From the NCBI RefSeq assembly GCF_003173615.1, contig NZ_QGNA01000005.1, forward strand, positions 1 to 64,000: a stretch of 64,000 nt of DNA, given 5' to 3'. Shown here in pieces: positions 62,359 through 64,000 of this stretch (the first letter of the stretch is position 1; every line of letters begins with the position of its first letter). A program made the translations under genes and the position numbers. The notes under the pieces are model-generated. The model did not search any database. It saw nothing but the letters and a program-made list of their open reading frames with translations, and was not told the origin of the DNA. The stretch is from Falsiroseomonas bella (lineage in GTDB: Bacteria; Pseudomonadota; Alphaproteobacteria; Acetobacterales; Acetobacteraceae).

Positions 62359-63240
62359 ATGAAGGGCATCGTGCTCGCCGGCGGCGCCGGCACCAGGCTG
62401 CACCCGGCGACGCTCGCCGTCTCCAAGCAGCTGCTGCCGGTCTACGACAAGCCGATGGTGTACTACCCGCTCAGCGTGCTGATGCTGGCCGGCATCCGCG
62501 AGATCATGCTTATCACCACGCCGCACGACATGCCGCTGTTCCAGCGCCTGCTGGGCACCGGCGAGGGCTGGGGCATCCGCATCGAATACGCCGTGCAGGA
62601 GAAGCCGAACGGCATCGCGCAGGCGCTGATCCTCGCCGAGGAGTTCCTGGGCGGCGCGCCCTCCGCCCTCGTGCTCGGCGACAACCTCTTCTACGGCAAC
62701 GAGCTGGACGAGCAGCTCGCCGCCGCGCGCGACGCGACATCGGGCCATGGCGCGACGGTCTTCGCCTATCGCGTCGCCGATCCCGAGCGCTACGGCGTGG
62801 TGGAATTCGACGCGGAGGGCCGCGCGCTGACCATCGAGGAGAAGCCGAAGGCGCCGCGCTCCAACTGGGCGGTGACGGGCCTCTATTTCTACGACGGCCG
62901 CGCCCCCGCCTTCGCGCGCGCCCAAAAGCCGTCGGCGCGCGGCGAGTTGGAGATCACCGACCTCAACCGCGCCTATCTCGAGGAAGGCACGCTGCGTGTG
63001 ACGCAGCTTGGCCGCGGCTTCGCATGGCTCGACACCGGCACGCATGACAGTCTGCTGGAGGCCGGCGAGTTCGTCCGCGCGATCGAGAAGCGCACGGGCC
63101 AGAAGATTGCAGCCCCCGAGGAGGTCGCCTGGCGCATGGGCTTCATCGACACGGCGCAGCTCCGCGCGCTGGCGAAGCCGCTGCGCAACAGCGGCTACGG
63201 CACCTACCTGGAGGCGCTGCCGGCGCGCGAAGGGGCATGA
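62359..63240 (+). CDS. rfbA: Glucose-1-phosphate thymidylyltransferase
   Basis: 293 residues. Nucleotidyltransferase motifs: [64 protein letters not shown] and [15 protein letters not shown]. It forms dTDP-glucose, the first step of the rhamnose route. The start at 62359 matches the family's MKG start; ATG at 62350, overlapping the rfbD stop, would add three residues. The dehydratase rfbB, normally with these genes, is not in the window. Confidence 0.95.
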   Translation: MKGIVLAGGAGTRLHPATLAVSKQLLPVYDKPMVYYPLSVLMLAGIREIMLITTPHDMPLFQRLLGTGEGWGIRIEYAVQEKPNGIAQALILAEEFLGGAPSALVLGDNLFYGNELDEQLAAARDATSGHGATVFAYRVADPERYGVVEFDAEGRALTIEEKPKAPRSNWAVTGLYFYDGRAPAFARAQKPSARGELEITDLNRAYLEEGTLRVTQLGRGFAWLDTGTHDSLLEAGEFVRAIEKRTGQKIAAPEEVAWRMGFIDTAQLRALAKPLRNSGYGTYLEALPAREGA

Positions 63241-64000
63241 GCAGCATGGATCGTCGCATCGCAATCATCGGCGCCGGCCCGGTCGGGCTGGTGCTGGCGC
63301 TGCGCCTCGCCACGCTCGGCGTGCCGAGCCTGGTGCTCGAAGCCGAGGCCGACATCAGCGAGGACCTGCGCGCCTCCACCTTCCACCCGCCGACGCTCGA
63401 CATGCTGGGCGAGCTCGGCCTGGCCGATGCACTGATCGCGCAGGGCCTGGTCACGCCCACCTGGCAGATCCGCCGGCACGAGGATGGCGCGCGCGCCGTC
63501 TTCGACCTCTCCGTGCTGAAGGACGACACCGCGCACCCGTATCGCTTGCAGGCCGAGCAGTGGAAGCTGTCGCGGCTGCTGCTCGCGAAGCTCCGCGCGG
63601 AGCACGCCGGCACGGTCGAGATCCGCTTCGGCTGCCCGGTGGAATCCGTCGCGCAGGACGCGGACGGCGTCACGCTCTCCGGCCCCGGCTTCGATCCGAT
63701 TCGCGTGCCCTACGCCGTCGGCTGCGACGGTGCCCGCAGCGTCGTGCGCCGCGCCATGGGCCTCGATTTCCCGGGCGACACCTATCCCGAGACGACGATC
63801 CTCGCGACGACGGAATTCGACTTCGCGCAGGTCTTCGAGGGCCTCTCCAACGTCAACTACATCTGGACGCAGCATCCCGCCTTCAGCGGCACGTTTTCCC
63901 TGTTGCGCGTGCCTGGGAAATGGCGCGCAAGCCTCTACCCCGCGCCGGGCGAAACGGTGGAGGACGCGCTGCGGCCAGAGGCGATCGAGCGCAAGCTGCA
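63237..64000 (+). CDS. FAD-dependent aromatic-ring-type monooxygenase, N-terminal part
   Basis: The visible 254 residues run off the right edge. FAD fold [20 protein letters not shown], then [20 protein letters not shown] and the family DG motif [15 protein letters not shown], then [10 protein letters not shown]. This is the PheA/UbiH/PHBH group of flavin monooxygenases. The ATG at 63237 overlaps the rfbA stop (ATGA), with GAAGGGG just upstream. Co-transcription with rhamnose genes is surprising, since the family acts on aromatics or related substrates; the junction may mark the edge of another pathway. Confidence 0.85.
   Translation, partial: MSSMDRRIAIIGAGPVGLVLALRLATLGVPSLVLEAEADISEDLRASTFHPPTLDMLGELGLADALIAQGLVTPTWQIRRHEDGARAVFDLSVLKDDTAHPYRLQAEQWKLSRLLLAKLRAEHAGTVEIRFGCPVESVAQDADGVTLSGPGFDPIRVPYAVGCDGARSVVRRAMGLDFPGDTYPETTILATTEFDFAQVFEGLSNVNYIWTQHPAFSGTFSLLRVPGKWRASLYPAPGETVEDALRPEAIERKL

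Overview
The window is very GC-rich, almost fully coding DNA with short gaps and many 4-nt ATGA/TTGA/GTGA gene overlaps. The gene mix suggests a heterotrophic alphaproteobacterium, probably of the Acetobacteraceae/Roseomonas type. That mix includes Bug/TctC-type binding proteins without permeases, Tat-like signal peptides, purine and acyl-CoA catabolism, a DAB bicarbonate system and a TreS-maltokinase fusion. This placement is inferred from gene content, not from a marker gene. I see no rRNA, tRNA or CRISPR array. One mobile element, an IS5-like end, is cut by the left edge.

Layout. 1-1.7 kb: IS5-type insertion sequence end, then a Fur-box-controlled divergent pair (an exported Gly-Gly-Glu protein and a PiuC-type dioxygenase). 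1.7-8 kb: two Bug-type binding proteins, a signal-less BMP-like protein, a ureide cluster (5-hydroxyisourate hydrolase, PuuE-type allantoinase, Asp/Glu/hydantoin racemase) and an M20 deacylase. 8-18.6 kb: a MATE pump, an acyl-CoA module (acyl-CoA dehydrogenase, SDR, two MaoC proteins, enoyl-CoA hydratase, Gfo/Idh/MocA oxidoreductase, CoA-transferase) and a TRAP transporter with a strong hairpin after its binding-protein gene. 18.6-29.9 kb: an overlapping run of ABC exporter, SAM-methyltransferase/HNH-nuclease fusion and LysR regulator, then dabB-dabA and a PII-like gene, then a DUF3141 protein with a PHA-synthase-like Cys-Asp-His triad. The fusion is the most unusual gene in the window.

30-37.7 kb: a YehZYXW-type ABC importer whose three inner genes start with TTG/GTG/TTG, followed by 8-oxoguanine deaminase, a BKACE-family enzyme and a flavoprotein. 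37.7-46.3 kb: a peptide-type ABC importer diverging from its binding protein, creatininase-like, ketopantoate-reductase-like and M20 peptidase genes. 46.3-51.8 kb (minus strand): a Ser/Thr kinase-UspA fusion, metallophosphoesterase, DapA-like lyase, gluconokinase, 6-phosphogluconate dehydrogenase and an MBL-fold hydrolase. 51.8-55.5 kb: xanthine dehydrogenase XdhAB. 55.7-59.3 kb: a small lipoprotein and the TreS-maltokinase fusion. 59.4-64 kb: a glycosyltransferase, a 50-bp direct repeat, rfbC-rfbD-rfbA and a truncated FAD monooxygenase.

How the genes fit together. Several separate loci serve purine and ureide breakdown: XdhAB, 8-oxoguanine deaminase, HIU hydrolase, PuuE and the racemase. The TRAP transporter, CoA-transferase and hydratases look like a carboxylate uptake and activation pathway. 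DabAB would supply bicarbonate, most likely under control of the adjacent LysR, whose stop codon lies inside a perfect LysR-type palindrome. Iron status probably controls the first divergent pair. No gene-free stretch exceeds about 160 bases.
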